From contig NZ_CP149787.1 in assembly GCF_037914945.1 (NCBI RefSeq), forward strand, positions 2,852,001-2,916,000: DNA of 64,000 nt, in the 5' to 3' direction. Source of the DNA: Haloterrigena sp. KLK7 (GTDB lineage Archaea > Halobacteriota > Halobacteria > Halobacteriales > Natrialbaceae). A program made the translations under genes and the position numbers. Below are positions 7,137 through 15,837 of this stretch, piece by piece. Position 1 is the first letter of the stretch. Each line of letters opens with the position of its first letter. The notes beneath the pieces were generated by a model. The model did not search any database, was not told where the DNA came from, and saw only the letters and a list, made by a program, of their open reading frames with translations.

Positions 7137-8246
7137 TCAATCCTCGCCGGACTCGTAGTGCTCGCCGGCCGCGTCGGGCAGCCGGGTTCGGCCGACGAGC
7201 ACGAGGACGACGATGACCGTCATGTGCGGAATCACGCGGATGAGTTCCGTCGGGATTGCATAGCCGGCCGCCTGCAGGCCGTTCTGGACGGCGTTGAGCC
7301 CCGCGAAGAGGAACGAGCCGAGCAGGGCGCCGATGGGGTGGTAGTTCGCGAGCAGGTAGGTCGCGATGGCGATGAAGCCGCGCCCGTTGATCGCCGTGTC
7401 GCCGCCGCCGGCGAACGTCCCGAGGTCGCCCAGCGCGAAGCCGGCGCCGCCGAGCCCGGCGAAGACGCCCGAGAGCAACACGGCGGCGTACCGGACCTTG
7501 CGGACGTCGACGCCGGCGGTGTCCAGCGCCTTCGGGTTCTCGCCGCTGGCGACGACCCAGCGCCCGAAGTTCGTTCGGGTCAACAGGTACCAGCCGACGG
7601 CCGCGCCCGCGAGCATGATGTACACCTGCGGTTCGGCGTCGAACAGCAGGTAGCCGAGGAACGGGATCTCGGAGAGGACCGGCACCGTCACGTTCGAGAA
7701 CCGACCGACGCTGGCGGTGTTCGGGCTCCCGAAGATGATCTGCGAGGCGAACGGCGCGAGCCCCAGCGAGATGAGCCAGACCGCGAGTCCGGCGATGATC
7801 TGGTCGGCCTCGAACTCGATGCAGACGATCGCGAACAACAGCGCGAACAGCACGCTGACGACCGTCCCCGCGAGGAGGCCCCACCAGTGATTCGACAGTC
7901 CGAGCGTCGTTTCGCCGGCGCCGAGCCGGTGGACGGCGACGATGGATCCGAACGCCGAGACGATCAACAGCCCCTCGATCCCGATGTTGATGACGCCGCT
8001 CTTCTCGGCGAAGATGCCGCCGATCGCGGCGAGTGCGATCGGGACGGCGAGCCTGAGCATCGCCGTGTGGGTGCTCGGACTGGCCGCGATCGAGAGCAAC
8101 ACGCCGGCCCACGAGTCGGGGAAGAGTACTCCGGCGACGATCCAGACGAGCAGTGCCGCGAGCGTGACAAGTAGCCCCGCGGTCGTCCGACGCGAGAACG
8201 GGCTGCTCCAGTCGTTCGTCTCGTGTGTTTCGGTTACCTTACTCAT
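7137..8246 (-). CDS. Nucleoside/sugar ABC transporter permease 2
   Basis: A 369-residue polytopic protein of the BPD_transp_2 (LivH/RbsC-like) family, with about nine or ten hydrophobic segments. ALAAIGGIFAEKSGVINIGIEG near residues 75-96 is the signature of this class of nucleoside permeases. The ATG at 8246 overlaps the end of permease 1 by 8 bases, so it is preferred over an upstream start at 8279. It is the fourth gene of a lipoprotein-ATPase-permease-permease operon. It should form a heterodimer with permease 1 in the membrane. Confidence 0.9.
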   Translation of the reverse strand: MSKVTETHETNDWSSPFSRRTTAGLLVTLAALLVWIVAGVLFPDSWAGVLLSIAASPSTHTAMLRLAVPIALAAIGGIFAEKSGVINIGIEGLLIVSAFGSIVAVHRLGAGETTLGLSNHWWGLLAGTVVSVLFALLFAIVCIEFEADQIIAGLAVWLISLGLAPFASQIIFGSPNTASVGRFSNVTVPVLSEIPFLGYLLFDAEPQVYIMLAGAAVGWYLLTRTNFGRWVVASGENPKALDTAGVDVRKVRYAAVLLSGVFAGLGGAGFALGDLGTFAGGGDTAINGRGFIAIATYLLANYHPIGALLGSFLFAGLNAVQNGLQAAGYAIPTELIRVIPHMTVIVVLVLVGRTRLPDAAGEHYESGED

Positions 8247-9486
8247 CGGTCTCACCTCCGGTTTCGCCGCCGTCCGCACGGGCCGGCCGCGTCGTCTCGA
8301 GGTCGACGAACCGCCGGCCGATCATGCGGAAGAACTCCGGCATCGCGACGAACAGGATGATCAGACCGGTGAGGATACCGACCAGTTCCCGCGGGACGTC
8401 GGTCGCCGTCCCGACGGTCCGCGCGCCGCTCTCGACGACGCCGAACAGGAACGCCGCCGCGCCGACGCCCAGCGGATTGTTGCCGGCGAGCACCGAGACA
8501 GCGATCCCGTCGAAGCCGATCGACGGCACGTTCTCGAGCCAACTGCCGTGGACCATCAGGACCCAGAACGCGCCGGCGATCCCGCCCAGCGCCCCGGAGA
8601 GGGTCATGCTGGCGACGGTCATGCGCTTCTCGTCGACGCCGCCGTAGGCGGCCGCCGCCGGCTGGATGCCGCTGGTCCGCAGTTCGTAGCCGAACGACGT
8701 CCGGGCGAACAGCCAGGCGACGCCGAGCATGAGCGCGACGGCGAAGCCCAGCGCGAGCAGCGAGAAGTCCAGCCGGGCGTCGAAGCCGACGAACGGGATC
8801 GTCGGGATCTCGGCGTACTCGGGGACCGGCTCCGTCCGCGGATTGGGGCTATCGGGATCCTGGAACCACCGGGAGAGCATCGTCGACGTGACCCCGGCGG
8901 CGACGAAGTTGAGCATGATCGTCGTTATTACCTCGTTGGCGTCGGCGTAGGCCTTCAGAACGCCCGGGAGCGCCCCGTAGAGGCCGCCGACGACCGCGCC
9001 CGCGAGGACGCCCAGCGGAATGAGCACGACCGTCCCGACGAAGCCGCCGGGGACGATCGCCGCCGCGTAGACGACCGTCACGGCCGTCGCGAGCCCGCCG
9101 ACGACCAGCTGGCCCTGCGTCCCGATGTTGAGCAGGCCGGCGCGGAACGCGACCGCGACCGACAGCCCCGCGAAGATCAGCAGCGTCGTCTGCTGGAGCG
9201 TCGTCGCGAGGCTGGCGTTCGTCGGACTCCAGCCGCCCTCGAGCGGATGCCCCAGCGCCCCGAGGAACAGTTCGTAGTAGACCTGCATCGGGTTGTAACA
9301 GAACGTCCAGCCGGCGAGGTCGAGACCGGACCGGCAGGAGGCGAACCCGCCCGAGACGAACACGAGCACGCCGCCGACGAGGACGGCGGCCACCAGCGCC
9401 GCGACGCTGATGAACACTCGCTCGAGCGCCGACGCCCGAATCAGCCGTTCGAGGAGGCGCTCGAGGCGGTCCGTCGCGTCGCTCAT
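8239..9486 (-). CDS. Nucleoside/sugar ABC transporter permease 1
   Basis: A 415-residue BPD_transp_2 family permease. It has a cytoplasmic N-terminal stretch, then a first helix (about 27-47) and a Cys-containing extracellular loop (FASCRSGLDLAGWTFCYNPM). Further helices follow, including FAGLSVAVAFRAGLLNIGTQ and GQLVVGGLATAV. The long first loop is typical of the YufP-type partner in nucleoside transporters. The start overlaps the ATPase stop by 4 bases (ATGA), showing tight co-translation. The C-terminus is a short acidic, glycine-rich tail. Confidence 0.9.
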   Translation of the reverse strand: MSDATDRLERLLERLIRASALERVFISVAALVAAVLVGGVLVFVSGGFASCRSGLDLAGWTFCYNPMQVYYELFLGALGHPLEGGWSPTNASLATTLQQTTLLIFAGLSVAVAFRAGLLNIGTQGQLVVGGLATAVTVVYAAAIVPGGFVGTVVLIPLGVLAGAVVGGLYGALPGVLKAYADANEVITTIMLNFVAAGVTSTMLSRWFQDPDSPNPRTEPVPEYAEIPTIPFVGFDARLDFSLLALGFAVALMLGVAWLFARTSFGYELRTSGIQPAAAAYGGVDEKRMTVASMTLSGALGGIAGAFWVLMVHGSWLENVPSIGFDGIAVSVLAGNNPLGVGAAAFLFGVVESGARTVGTATDVPRELVGILTGLIILFVAMPEFFRMIGRRFVDLETTRPARADGGETGGETDE

Positions 9487-11216
9487 CGGCGGTCACCTCC
9501 GTCGCTTCCATCGACGTCGCAGTCGGGGTCGGGACCCGGGCCGTCGGAAGCGGTCGCGCGAGCGTCGACACCGCGCCCGCTCCCGCGACCGTCGGTCTCG
9601 AGTTCCTGCCCGGCCATGAGCAGCCCGAGTTCCTCCTCCGTGACGTCGTCCGGATCGGTGACGTCGATGAACTCGCCCTCGTAGATGACGGCCAACCGAT
9701 CCGACAGCGACTGGACCTCGTCGAGTTTCGAGGAGACGAGCAGCACGGCGACGCCCTCTCGGCGCAACTCGAGCAGCCGATCGTGGATGAACTCCGTCGA
9801 GCCGATGTCGACCCCCCGGGTGGGGTGGGTCGCGACGACGAGGTCCGGATCGCGCTCGAACTCGCGGCCGACGATGAACTTCTGCTGGTTCCCGCCGGAG
9901 AACGAGCTGGCGTCGGCATCGGCGTTCGGCGGCCGAACGTCGTAGGTCTCGATGATCTCCTCGGCGTGGTCGCGGACGCCGGGCCAGTCGATCCGGCCGC
10001 CGCTGGCGAACTCCGGCGACCGCTGGCTTCCGAGGACCCCGTTCTCGACGAGATCGAACGGCATGACGAGCCCCCGCTCGTGGCGGTCCTCCGGAATGTA
10101 CGCCATCCCGGCCTCGATCCGCTCGCGGCGGGACCACTCCGTGATGTCGGCGCCGTCGTAGGAGATCGTTCCCTCGTCGGGCGTTCTGAGGCCGGTGATC
10201 GCCTCGACCAGTTCGGCCTGCCCGTTGCCGTCGACGCCGGCGATCCCGACGATCTCGCCGGCGCGAACGTCGAGATCGATCCCGGAGACGACCTCGACGC
10301 CCCGTTCGTCCTCGACGGCGACGTCCGCGGTCGAGAGGACGACGTCGCCCGTCTCGACCGGCTCGGACTCCGCTTCGAGCAGTACCTCCCGACCGACCAT
10401 GCGCTCGGCCAGGTCCTCCCGCGTCGTCCGCTCGGGATCGACCGTTCCGACGGACTTCCCGTCCCGGAGGACGGTGATCGCGTCGGCCGCGTGGGTCGCC
10501 TCCTCGAGTTTGTGCGTGATAAAGATGATCGTCTTCCCCTGAGCGGTGAGTTCCTCGAGGACGTCGTAGAGTCCCTCGACCTCCTGGGGCGTGAGGACGG
10601 CGGTCGGCTCGTCGAGGATGAGGACCTCCGCACCGCGGAACAGCGCCTTGAGGATCTCGACGCGCTGCTGGACGCCGACGCCTACGTCCTCGACGGTCGC
10701 GTGGGGATCGACGTCGAAGCCGTAGCGATCGCAGAGGTCGCGGACCTCGCGGTAGATGCGGTCGCGATCGACTGCCAACCCGAACCACTTCGTCGGTTCG
10801 TTCCCCAGCGCGATGTTCTCGGCGACCGTCATCGTGTCGACCAGCATGAAGTGCTGATGGATCATCCCGACGCCGGCGTCGATGGCGTCGCGGGGAGCGT
10901 CGAACGACCGCTCCTCGCCGTCGACGACGACCCGCCCCTCTTCGGGCTCGTAGAGCCCGTAGAGGACGTTCATCAGCGTCGTCTTCCCGGCACCGTTCTC
11001 TCCGAGCAGGGCGTGGACGGTCCCCCGTTCGACGCGGAGGTCGACGTCGTCGTTCGCGACGACGCCGGGGAACCGCTTGGTGATGCCGTCGAGGTGGACG
11101 GCGAGGTCGCTCCCCGTACTCTCCTGGTCGGCGGCAGCCGTTCGGACACCGGCGCTCGCTCTCGATGCCTCGGACGCTTCCGTCCCGTCAGTCGCACCCG
11201 TTCCCGACTCGGTCAT
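9483..11216 (-). CDS. Nucleoside ABC transporter ATPase, double domain
   Basis: A 577-residue protein with two ABC domains in one chain, as in BmpA/YufO-type nucleoside importers. Domain 1 (about 40-280) has Walker A GENGAGKTT, a degenerate signature GVGVQQRVEIL and Walker B VLILDEPTAVLT. Domain 2 (about 305-545) has the usual non-canonical Walker A GVDGNGQAE, a good signature FSGGNQQKF and ATHPTRGVDIGS in the Walker B region. That pattern is normal for the family and suggests one active ATP site. Both tails are acidic and low-complexity. It begins 3 bases after the lipoprotein gene. Confidence 0.93.
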   Translation of the reverse strand: MTESGTGATDGTEASEASRASAGVRTAAADQESTGSDLAVHLDGITKRFPGVVANDDVDLRVERGTVHALLGENGAGKTTLMNVLYGLYEPEEGRVVVDGEERSFDAPRDAIDAGVGMIHQHFMLVDTMTVAENIALGNEPTKWFGLAVDRDRIYREVRDLCDRYGFDVDPHATVEDVGVGVQQRVEILKALFRGAEVLILDEPTAVLTPQEVEGLYDVLEELTAQGKTIIFITHKLEEATHAADAITVLRDGKSVGTVDPERTTREDLAERMVGREVLLEAESEPVETGDVVLSTADVAVEDERGVEVVSGIDLDVRAGEIVGIAGVDGNGQAELVEAITGLRTPDEGTISYDGADITEWSRRERIEAGMAYIPEDRHERGLVMPFDLVENGVLGSQRSPEFASGGRIDWPGVRDHAEEIIETYDVRPPNADADASSFSGGNQQKFIVGREFERDPDLVVATHPTRGVDIGSTEFIHDRLLELRREGVAVLLVSSKLDEVQSLSDRLAVIYEGEFIDVTDPDDVTEEELGLLMAGQELETDGRGSGRGVDARATASDGPGPDPDCDVDGSDGGDRR

Positions 11217-11219
11217 CGG

Positions 11220-12272
11220 TTACAGTTCGCTCGGGACCTCGATTTCGCCGTCGATGATCTGCTGTCTGGACTCGTCGACCTGGTCTTTGATCTCCTGGGG
11301 GATCTCGCCGCCGATCTGGTCGCCGTAGACGGCGCCGACGCCCTCCTGCTCGAGGCCGAGCGTTTCGGTCTCGCCGCCCGCGAACTCGTCGTTGACGACG
11401 GACTCGATCGCGGAATAGACGGCGGTGTCGACGCGCTTGACCATGCTCGCGAGGATGACGTCGGCGAAGTCCGGGTTGGAGATCGACTGGTCGTCGTCGA
11501 CGCCGATCGCGAACCGCCCCTCGTCCTGGGCCGCCTGGAAGACGCCGATTCCGGTTCGGCCGGCCGCGTGGAAGACGATGTCCGCGTCGTGATCCTGGTA
11601 CATCGTGCGGGCGGCCTGCTGACCGCCGGCGGTGTCGCCGAAGTCGCCGACGTACGTCGAGACGACCTCGGCGTTCTCGTTGGCGTGCTCGACGCCGGCC
11701 TCGAAGCCGGCCTGGAACGACTCGATCAGCGGCGATTCGGTGCCGCCGACGAAGCCGACGACGTCGGCGTCCGGATTCGTCTCGCCCGCGCCGGCCGAGA
11801 ACTCCTCCCGGGTCAGCAGTCCGGCCAGATGGCCGACCTGGAACGACCCTTCCGGCTCGCCGAAGACGTAGCTTCGAACGTTGTCCTCGTCGACGACCTC
11901 GTCGACGATGATGAAGTTCTGATCGGGGTACTCCGGCGCGTTTCCGGAGAGGGCATCGCCCTGTGCGTAGCCGATACAGTTGACCAGATCGTAGTCCCCC
12001 GACTCGGCGAAGTTGCGCTGCGCGCCGTCGAACTCGCCCTCGGACTCGGGCTCTCGCTCGTCGAACGCGATGTCGAACTCTTCCCGGGCGTCCTCGAGGC
12101 CCTGCTTCGCCATGTCGTTGAACGAATCGTCTCCGAGACCGCCGGTCGCGTACACCATCCCGACTTGATACTCCGCGTCACCGTCGTCGCCGAACCCGCC
12201 GACGCAGCCGGCGATACCGGCGAGTCCGATCGCGCTTGCACCTTCGAGGAACCGCCGTCGATCTTGACCCAT
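11220..12272 (-). CDS. BMP-family nucleoside-binding lipoprotein
   Basis: A 350-residue substrate-binding protein. The start at 12272 gives MGQDRRRFLEGASAIGLAG followed by IAGC, a Tat-type signal with a lipobox, so it should be folded before export and anchored by the cysteine. The mature part shows BMP (Med/PnrA-like) features: VGMVYATGGLGDDSFNDMA, the hinge region and FHAAGRTGIGVFQAAQDEG. The family binds nucleosides or related ligands. A TATA-like GGTATTTACCG on the minus strand at about 12293-12303 predicts a leaderless start here. It heads the importer operon. Confidence 0.92.
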   Translation of the reverse strand: MGQDRRRFLEGASAIGLAGIAGCVGGFGDDGDAEYQVGMVYATGGLGDDSFNDMAKQGLEDAREEFDIAFDEREPESEGEFDGAQRNFAESGDYDLVNCIGYAQGDALSGNAPEYPDQNFIIVDEVVDEDNVRSYVFGEPEGSFQVGHLAGLLTREEFSAGAGETNPDADVVGFVGGTESPLIESFQAGFEAGVEHANENAEVVSTYVGDFGDTAGGQQAARTMYQDHDADIVFHAAGRTGIGVFQAAQDEGRFAIGVDDDQSISNPDFADVILASMVKRVDTAVYSAIESVVNDEFAGGETETLGLEQEGVGAVYGDQIGGEIPQEIKDQVDESRQQIIDGEIEVPSEL

Positions 12273-12397
12273 GAGGCGGGTTAGCGTACACATTCGGTAA
12301 ATACCCGTCGAATCCTCGCACGGACACGTGACCGTGTGCCTGCTCCCAAATCGCCTCTCTTATTCCGGTTCGGAGGCGCTGCCTGTCGGTCCGTCGC

Positions 12398-13840
12398 TCA
12401 CGCGGTCTCCGCGATCGCGTCCTCGACGACCTCGCGCGCGTCGGCGATCAGGTCGTCGACGGCGTCGCTCTCGGCGTAAATTCGGACGTAGGGTTCGGTG
12501 CCGCTCGGGCGCACGAGGACCCAGGAGGCGTCGTCGAACTCGAGGCGGACGCCGTAGTCGGTGTCGACCGCGGCCTCGGGGAACGCCCGGGGGAGGGCGG
12601 ACTCGAGGGCGACCATCGCGTCGGCCTTGGCGTCGTCGGGGCAATCGACGCTGACCTTTCGGTAGGGACGCTCGGTGACGGGCTCGCGAACGGTCGCCGT
12701 GTCGCCGGCCTCGGCGACCAGCGCGGCGACGACGGCGGCGCTGGCGACGCCGTCGATCCAGCCGCCGAAGGCGGTGTGGATGTGTTTCCAGGGCTCGGCG
12801 GCGAAGACGATCTCGGTCCCTGAACCACCGTGTTTGCGCTCTCGAGCGATCCCCTCGTGGAGCGCGCCGAGGCGGACGCGTTCGACGCGGCCGCCGGCCT
12901 CGCGAACCTGCTCGTCGATCCGGGCCGAGGCGTTGGGCGTGGTGACGACGACGGGGTCGTCGGCGTCGCTCGCCTCGGCGTAGTGGGCCGCGACGACGGC
13001 GAGGACCGTATCTTCGTGGATCACGTCGCCCTCGGGGCCGAGGACGACTAGCCGGTCGGCGTCGCCGTCGTGGGCCAGTCCGAGGTCGAAGCCCCCGTCC
13101 CTCGCGGTAGTGCCGCGCGGCCGTTCCGCGGCGCGTGACGTCCCACTCTCCGCGAGGAACTCGCTGAACTCCGAGAGCGTCTCGGGGGTGGGTTTGCTCT
13201 CGCGGGCGACGAAGTGGCCGTCGACGGTGGCGTTGACCGCGACGACGTCGGCGCCGAGACGCTCGAGGACCTGCGGGGTCGCCAGCGACGCCATCCCGTT
13301 GCCGCAGTCGACGGCGATCGAGAGGTCGGCGAGCGGTCCCGGAGACGCGGTCGCGTCCCCCGCATCGCCGAAGCGGTCGCGGACGAACTCGATGACGGCG
13401 TCGCGATACCGATCCAGAATCTCGAGTTCGGCCGAGCGACCCCACTCGTCCCAGTCGGCGAGCGCAGGCGAGGAACCGTCCGCGAGTCGGTCGTCGATAG
13501 CGCGTTCGGCGTCGCTATCGTACTCGACGCCGTCGGCGAAGAGTTTGATGCCGTTGTCCGCGGGCGGATTGTGGCTCGCGGTGAGCATCACGCCCCGTCG
13601 GCCGCGCGAGGCGAAGGCCAGCGTCGGCGTCGGTACCTGCCCGAGGCGATAGACGTCCGCGCCGGCGCTCTCGAGGCCGGCTTCGACGGCGGCGGCGAGC
13701 GCGGGCCCGGTTTCCCGGCCGTCGCGACCCACGACGAACGTGGTCCCGGGCTCGCCGGCGGCCTGCGCGACGGAAAGCGCCAGCGACGGGGTGATCTCCT
13801 CGACTGGACCGCGGATCCCGGCAGTCCCGAATAGCGTCAT
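12398..13840 (-). CDS. Alpha-D-phosphohexomutase (phosphoglucosamine/phosphomannomutase-like)
   Basis: A 480-residue four-domain phosphohexomutase interconverting 1- and 6-phosphosugars. Visible hallmarks are the N-terminal FGTAGIRG, the phosphoserine loop LTASHNPPADNG (about 84-95), the magnesium loop HDGDADRLV (about 256-264), a sugar loop near FAAEPWKH and the C-terminal phosphate loop VRPSGTEPYVR. A glycine/arginine insert follows the second domain (ERPRGTTARDGGFD). Substrate choice between glucosamine, mannose and glucose phosphates is not decidable here. The likely role is precursor supply for surface glycans. Confidence 0.92.
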   Translation of the reverse strand: MTLFGTAGIRGPVEEITPSLALSVAQAAGEPGTTFVVGRDGRETGPALAAAVEAGLESAGADVYRLGQVPTPTLAFASRGRRGVMLTASHNPPADNGIKLFADGVEYDSDAERAIDDRLADGSSPALADWDEWGRSAELEILDRYRDAVIEFVRDRFGDAGDATASPGPLADLSIAVDCGNGMASLATPQVLERLGADVVAVNATVDGHFVARESKPTPETLSEFSEFLAESGTSRAAERPRGTTARDGGFDLGLAHDGDADRLVVLGPEGDVIHEDTVLAVVAAHYAEASDADDPVVVTTPNASARIDEQVREAGGRVERVRLGALHEGIARERKHGGSGTEIVFAAEPWKHIHTAFGGWIDGVASAAVVAALVAEAGDTATVREPVTERPYRKVSVDCPDDAKADAMVALESALPRAFPEAAVDTDYGVRLEFDDASWVLVRPSGTEPYVRIYAESDAVDDLIADAREVVEDAIAETA

Positions 13841-14081
13841 GTGGGGCCGTTCCGCGAGGAACTACTTAGCAGCACTGCACACGCGTTCGGACGGCCCGAC
13901 GGCGGCTCCGTGCCGGTCGGAAGGGACTGTGAGAACTGCGAAAACGGCGGGGGAAACCGGATCAGAGCGGCTGGCGGGTGCTACTGATCCTCGCGGACCG
14001 GCAGTCGGCGCGCGACCGGTCGGCCGACAGTCGGACGGTCGAATGGCCGGACGGTCGAACGGTTCGATTTCGGGCTCGAGA

Positions 14082-14717
14082 CTACTCCTCGGGGAGATCG
14101 TCGATCAGGACGACGGCCTCGCCGTTGATGACGGTCGCGTCGTCGTCCTCGTTGCGGATGACCGTCTCGAGGCGGTACTGATTGTTCCCGAGGTCCTCGA
14201 CGATCTCGACGCGGGCGGAGACGCGGTCGCCGATCCCGACGGGGCCGCTGAACTCGAGGTCCTGCGAGAGGTAGATGGTGAGTCCGGGCAGGCGGGCCAG
14301 CGCGGCGCTGATGAGGCCGGAAACGAGCGTGCCGTGGACGATCCGTTCGCCGAAGCGGGTGTCGGCGGCGAACTCGTCGTCGAGGTGAAGCCGGTTCGTG
14401 TCGCCGCTGACGTGGGCGAACGCGCGGACGTCCTCGTCGCTGAGGACCTTCTCGAAGGTGACGGTGTCGCCGACGCTGATGTGGGCCGGATCGTCGACGG
14501 TTCGGTCGAACTGCCAGTCGAGACTCGAGTGGTCGATCGACGGAATCGACGCGGGAACCGTCTCGCTCTCCGACCCGTTCGACGCGGTCGGCGGCACCAT
14601 CGCCGAGATGGCCGCTCGATTCGCGGCGGTCGCGCTCTCGAGGAGAGTCTGAGTCATCGCCGACCAGGCATCGGTCATGGCAGCGAGATTCCGTTTCGCA
14701 GCGTTCTGGTGGGACAT
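14082..14717 (-). CDS. phaJ: MaoC-family (R)-specific enoyl-CoA hydratase, PhaJ-like
   Basis: A 211-residue protein. About 75 N-terminal residues form an Ala/Ser-rich helical segment that resembles a phasin-like granule-binding tail. A hot-dog hydratase domain follows (about 80-205). The catalytic motif AHVSGDTNRLHLDDEFA, holding the Asp and His of hydratase 2, and the FGERIVHGTLVSGLIS helix are present. It would hydrate trans-enoyl-CoA to (R)-3-hydroxyacyl-CoA, feeding polymer synthesis from fatty acid oxidation. It is divergent from phaR across a 267-base promoter region. Confidence 0.88.
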   Translation of the reverse strand: MSHQNAAKRNLAAMTDAWSAMTQTLLESATAANRAAISAMVPPTASNGSESETVPASIPSIDHSSLDWQFDRTVDDPAHISVGDTVTFEKVLSDEDVRAFAHVSGDTNRLHLDDEFAADTRFGERIVHGTLVSGLISAALARLPGLTIYLSQDLEFSGPVGIGDRVSARVEIVEDLGNNQYRLETVIRNEDDDATVINGEAVVLIDDLPEE

Positions 14718-14913
14718 CTATGGGGCCGGTAAGCGTGTGGGCGTTATGACTTCTTTGGCTCGAGAACGAGACGTTTCCGAGCGCTACTGCTAGTAATTTA
14801 TAATTAGAGGGGCTCTGTGGCTTGAATTGCCGTCAGTACAACCGATAGACAGGAATTCATTACTGATAACAGCCAGTGATACGAACGCCGCGCTGCAATC
14901 GCCGCTTCGACAA

Positions 14914-14958
14914 TATGCCATCAGATGGTATTAGATGGTATCTAGTGGAAACCCTTAT
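14914..14958 (+). promoter_or_regulatory. phaR promoter with tandem and inverted repeats
   Basis: Two near-identical 10-base repeats stand head to tail: AGATGGTATT (14923-14932) and AGATGGTATC (14933-14942). The first is also half of an imperfect inverted repeat, ATGCCATC-A-GATGGTAT (14915-14931). A TATA-like CTTATG at 14953-14958 lies about 28 bases before the ATG at 14985, implying a leaderless phaR. The repeats sit where an activator or repressor could act. PhaR autoregulation is known in Haloferax; binding here is inferred. Confidence 0.5.
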
Positions 14959-14984
14959 GTGGTGAGCGCCCGTTGATACAGGTG

Positions 14985-15305
14985 ATGACGGACGACTCCG
15001 ATCGATCGCTCTGGTTCCCGCCTGCGATGTTCACCGAACAGATGCAGGAGGCGGGCGAGCAGGTCGCCGAATCCCAGCAGGAGATGCTGAAGAAGATGAT
15101 GCAGGCCAGCGGCTCGAACCCGTTCGATACGGGCTCGAGTTTCGGCCCCATGAACATGGGGACCGCGACGTTCAAGGCCCGCGTCCAGAGCGGCGGTCGG
15201 ATCAGTATTCCCGGTCCAGAACGGGAAGCCCTCGACATCGAAGAGGGCGATATCGTTCAGACCGTCGTCGTCCCCGTCAAACGAAACCGAGAGGATCAAT
15301 CATGA
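14985..15305 (+). CDS. phaR: PhaR, AbrB-fold regulator of PHA genes
   Basis: A 106-residue protein. The N-terminal part (about 1-55) is helical, glutamine/methionine-rich and suited to binding granules or partners. The C-terminus (about 62-104) is a swapped-hairpin AbrB/SpoVT DNA-binding domain (FKARVQSGGRISIPGPEREAL, then DIEEGDIVQTVVVPV). In Haloferax mediterranei the homologue represses its own operon and coordinates granule formation with PhaP. The ATG at 14985 is used; GTG at 14982 and TTG at 14973 are alternatives. Its stop overlaps the phaP start. Confidence 0.93.
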   Translation: MTDDSDRSLWFPPAMFTEQMQEAGEQVAESQQEMLKKMMQASGSNPFDTGSSFGPMNMGTATFKARVQSGGRISIPGPEREALDIEEGDIVQTVVVPVKRNREDQS

Positions 15306-15787
15306 CCCAGAACCCAGTCACCGCCGTCTTCGACGCCCAGCGTACCGCCATCGAACAGTCCCAGACTCTCACCCACGACGCCCTCGAGGCCCAGAAGACC
15401 TCGATCGGCGCCTTCGGCGACGCCGTCGAGTCCTCGAGCGCGCTGTTCGAGTCCAACGCCGAACTGACCAAGGGCGCCGTCCACGCCTACTTCGACGCCC
15501 TCGAGGCCTCGCTGCCCGAGGAGGCCGCCGAGTTCGACGAACTCCGCGAGATCGTCGACGAAGGCTTCGACTCCGCGACCGAGGCGCAGTCCCAGTCGCT
15601 CGAGGCCGTCGTCGAGGCCATCGAGGAGTCCGAGGCCGCCTACGACGAGTTCGCAGCCAGCTACGCCGAGGTCGTCGACACCTCCTTCGACGCCTACCTC
15701 GAGGCCCACGAGCAGGTCGAGGAGAACGTCTCCGCCGCCGCCGAGAACGTCGAAGAGGCCGCCGAAGAGATCGACATCTCCGCGTAA
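15302..15787 (+). CDS. phaP: PhaP phasin, granule-associated protein
   Basis: A 161-residue, almost wholly alpha-helical, acidic protein with no cysteine, made of amphipathic heptad-like segments (AVFDAQRTAIEQSQTLTHDA; FDELREIVDEGFDSATEAQS). This fits a haloarchaeal phasin that coats polyhydroxyalkanoate granules and recruits PhaR. It overlaps phaR by four bases (ATGA) and is 50 bases before phaE. Its position between phaR and phaE matches the conserved phaRP-phaEC order of PHA-producing haloarchaea. Confidence 0.93.
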   Translation: MTQNPVTAVFDAQRTAIEQSQTLTHDALEAQKTSIGAFGDAVESSSALFESNAELTKGAVHAYFDALEASLPEEAAEFDELREIVDEGFDSATEAQSQSLEAVVEAIEESEAAYDEFAASYAEVVDTSFDAYLEAHEQVEENVSAAAENVEEAAEEIDISA

Positions 15788-15837
15788 CGCGCAAATCAGC
15801 CGCAGCCTTTTGCGGTTGGCTCGCTAATATTATTCCA

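Noticed and set aside
9783-12284. An 833-codon open frame on the plus strand, and similar long frames at 8849-10633 and 62097-63905
   Set aside because: They lie antisense or out of frame to the clear ABC transporter and glycerate kinase genes. In very GC-rich DNA stop codons are rare, so such shadows are expected, and their translations are low-complexity.
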